A DNA stretch of 64,000 nucleotides. Origin: Desulfosudis oleivorans (GTDB lineage: Bacteria; Desulfobacterota; Desulfobacteria; Desulfobacterales; SURF-7). The stretch lies in contig DYJD01000008.1 of assembly GCA_020723325.1 (NCBI GenBank), positions 62,001-126,000 on the forward strand. The letters are read 5' to 3'. Made by a program: the position numbers and the translations under genes. Below, piece by piece: positions 63,575 to 64,000 of this stretch; the stretch's first letter is position 1, and every line of letters begins with the position of its first letter. The notes beneath the pieces are model-generated. The model saw only the letters and a program-made list of their open reading frames with translations, had not been told where the DNA came from and made no database searches.

Positions 63575-64000
<426 letters not shown>

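Overview
The window looks like a chromosomal segment from a strictly anaerobic, probably sulfate-reducing member of the Desulfobacterota (deltaproteobacterial type). The reasons are a large HdrA-type flavin/iron-sulfur protein with an in-frame UGA read as selenocysteine, a fused FAD-oxidase/CCG-domain oxidoreductase, a rich set of fatty-acid beta-oxidation genes, a CooC-like ATPase, LarB, and a fused ATP sulfurylase/APS kinase. There are no rRNA or tRNA genes, insertion sequences, phage genes or CRISPR arrays that I can see. Genes are densely packed, often with 4-nt overlaps, and both strands are used.

Layout. 1-7057: partial hdrA selenoprotein gene (minus), divergent from a 1207-residue FAD/Fe-S oxidoreductase followed by miaA, and a convergent HD-domain gene. 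7156-13883: an unusual group made of DUF169, a transglutaminase-like protein, a CoaBC-like flavoprotein, a saccharopine-dehydrogenase-like protein, a protein with two copies of a five-cysteine domain, a TetR regulator and a membrane protein. This is my best candidate for an undescribed pathway. 13889-16726: mtaB, mnmA and an NIL/ferredoxin protein (tRNA thiolation operon, minus). 16925-24134: an acyltransferase-alpha/beta hydrolase fusion, a large protein ending in a class III cyclase domain, a TPR lipoprotein and a PAS-LuxR regulator.

24196-38870: lipid and fatty-acid metabolism, with three acyl-CoA dehydrogenases, an acyl-CoA synthetase, enoyl-CoA hydratase, 3-hydroxyacyl-CoA dehydrogenase, and MarR and MerR regulators. 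Mixed in are a GT2-GtrA protein, an NlpC/P60 protein with a beta-barrel-like tail, and an MBL hydrolase. Just after the MarR gene lie the decayed remains of a 2-hydroxyacyl-CoA dehydratase subunit gene and its ATPase activator gene. Together the intact genes can activate fatty acids and carry out all beta-oxidation steps except thiolysis; no thiolase is in the window.

38893-57647: mostly housekeeping genes (recJ, DUF4911, miaB, bifunctional nuclease, PHP, receiver protein, glyoxalase-like MBL, lipoprotein, larB, kdsB, Ski2-like helicase, CooC-like ATPase, U32 peptidase, MazG, coiled-coil protein, guaA, TrpF-like protein, efp). 57732-64000: a soluble hybrid histidine kinase and a membrane histidine kinase in tandem, then a SAT/APS-kinase fusion with altered sulfurylase motifs and the start of galE, which may open a (sulfated) polysaccharide locus.

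All functional calls rest on reading motifs and domain order by eye; no database search was run.
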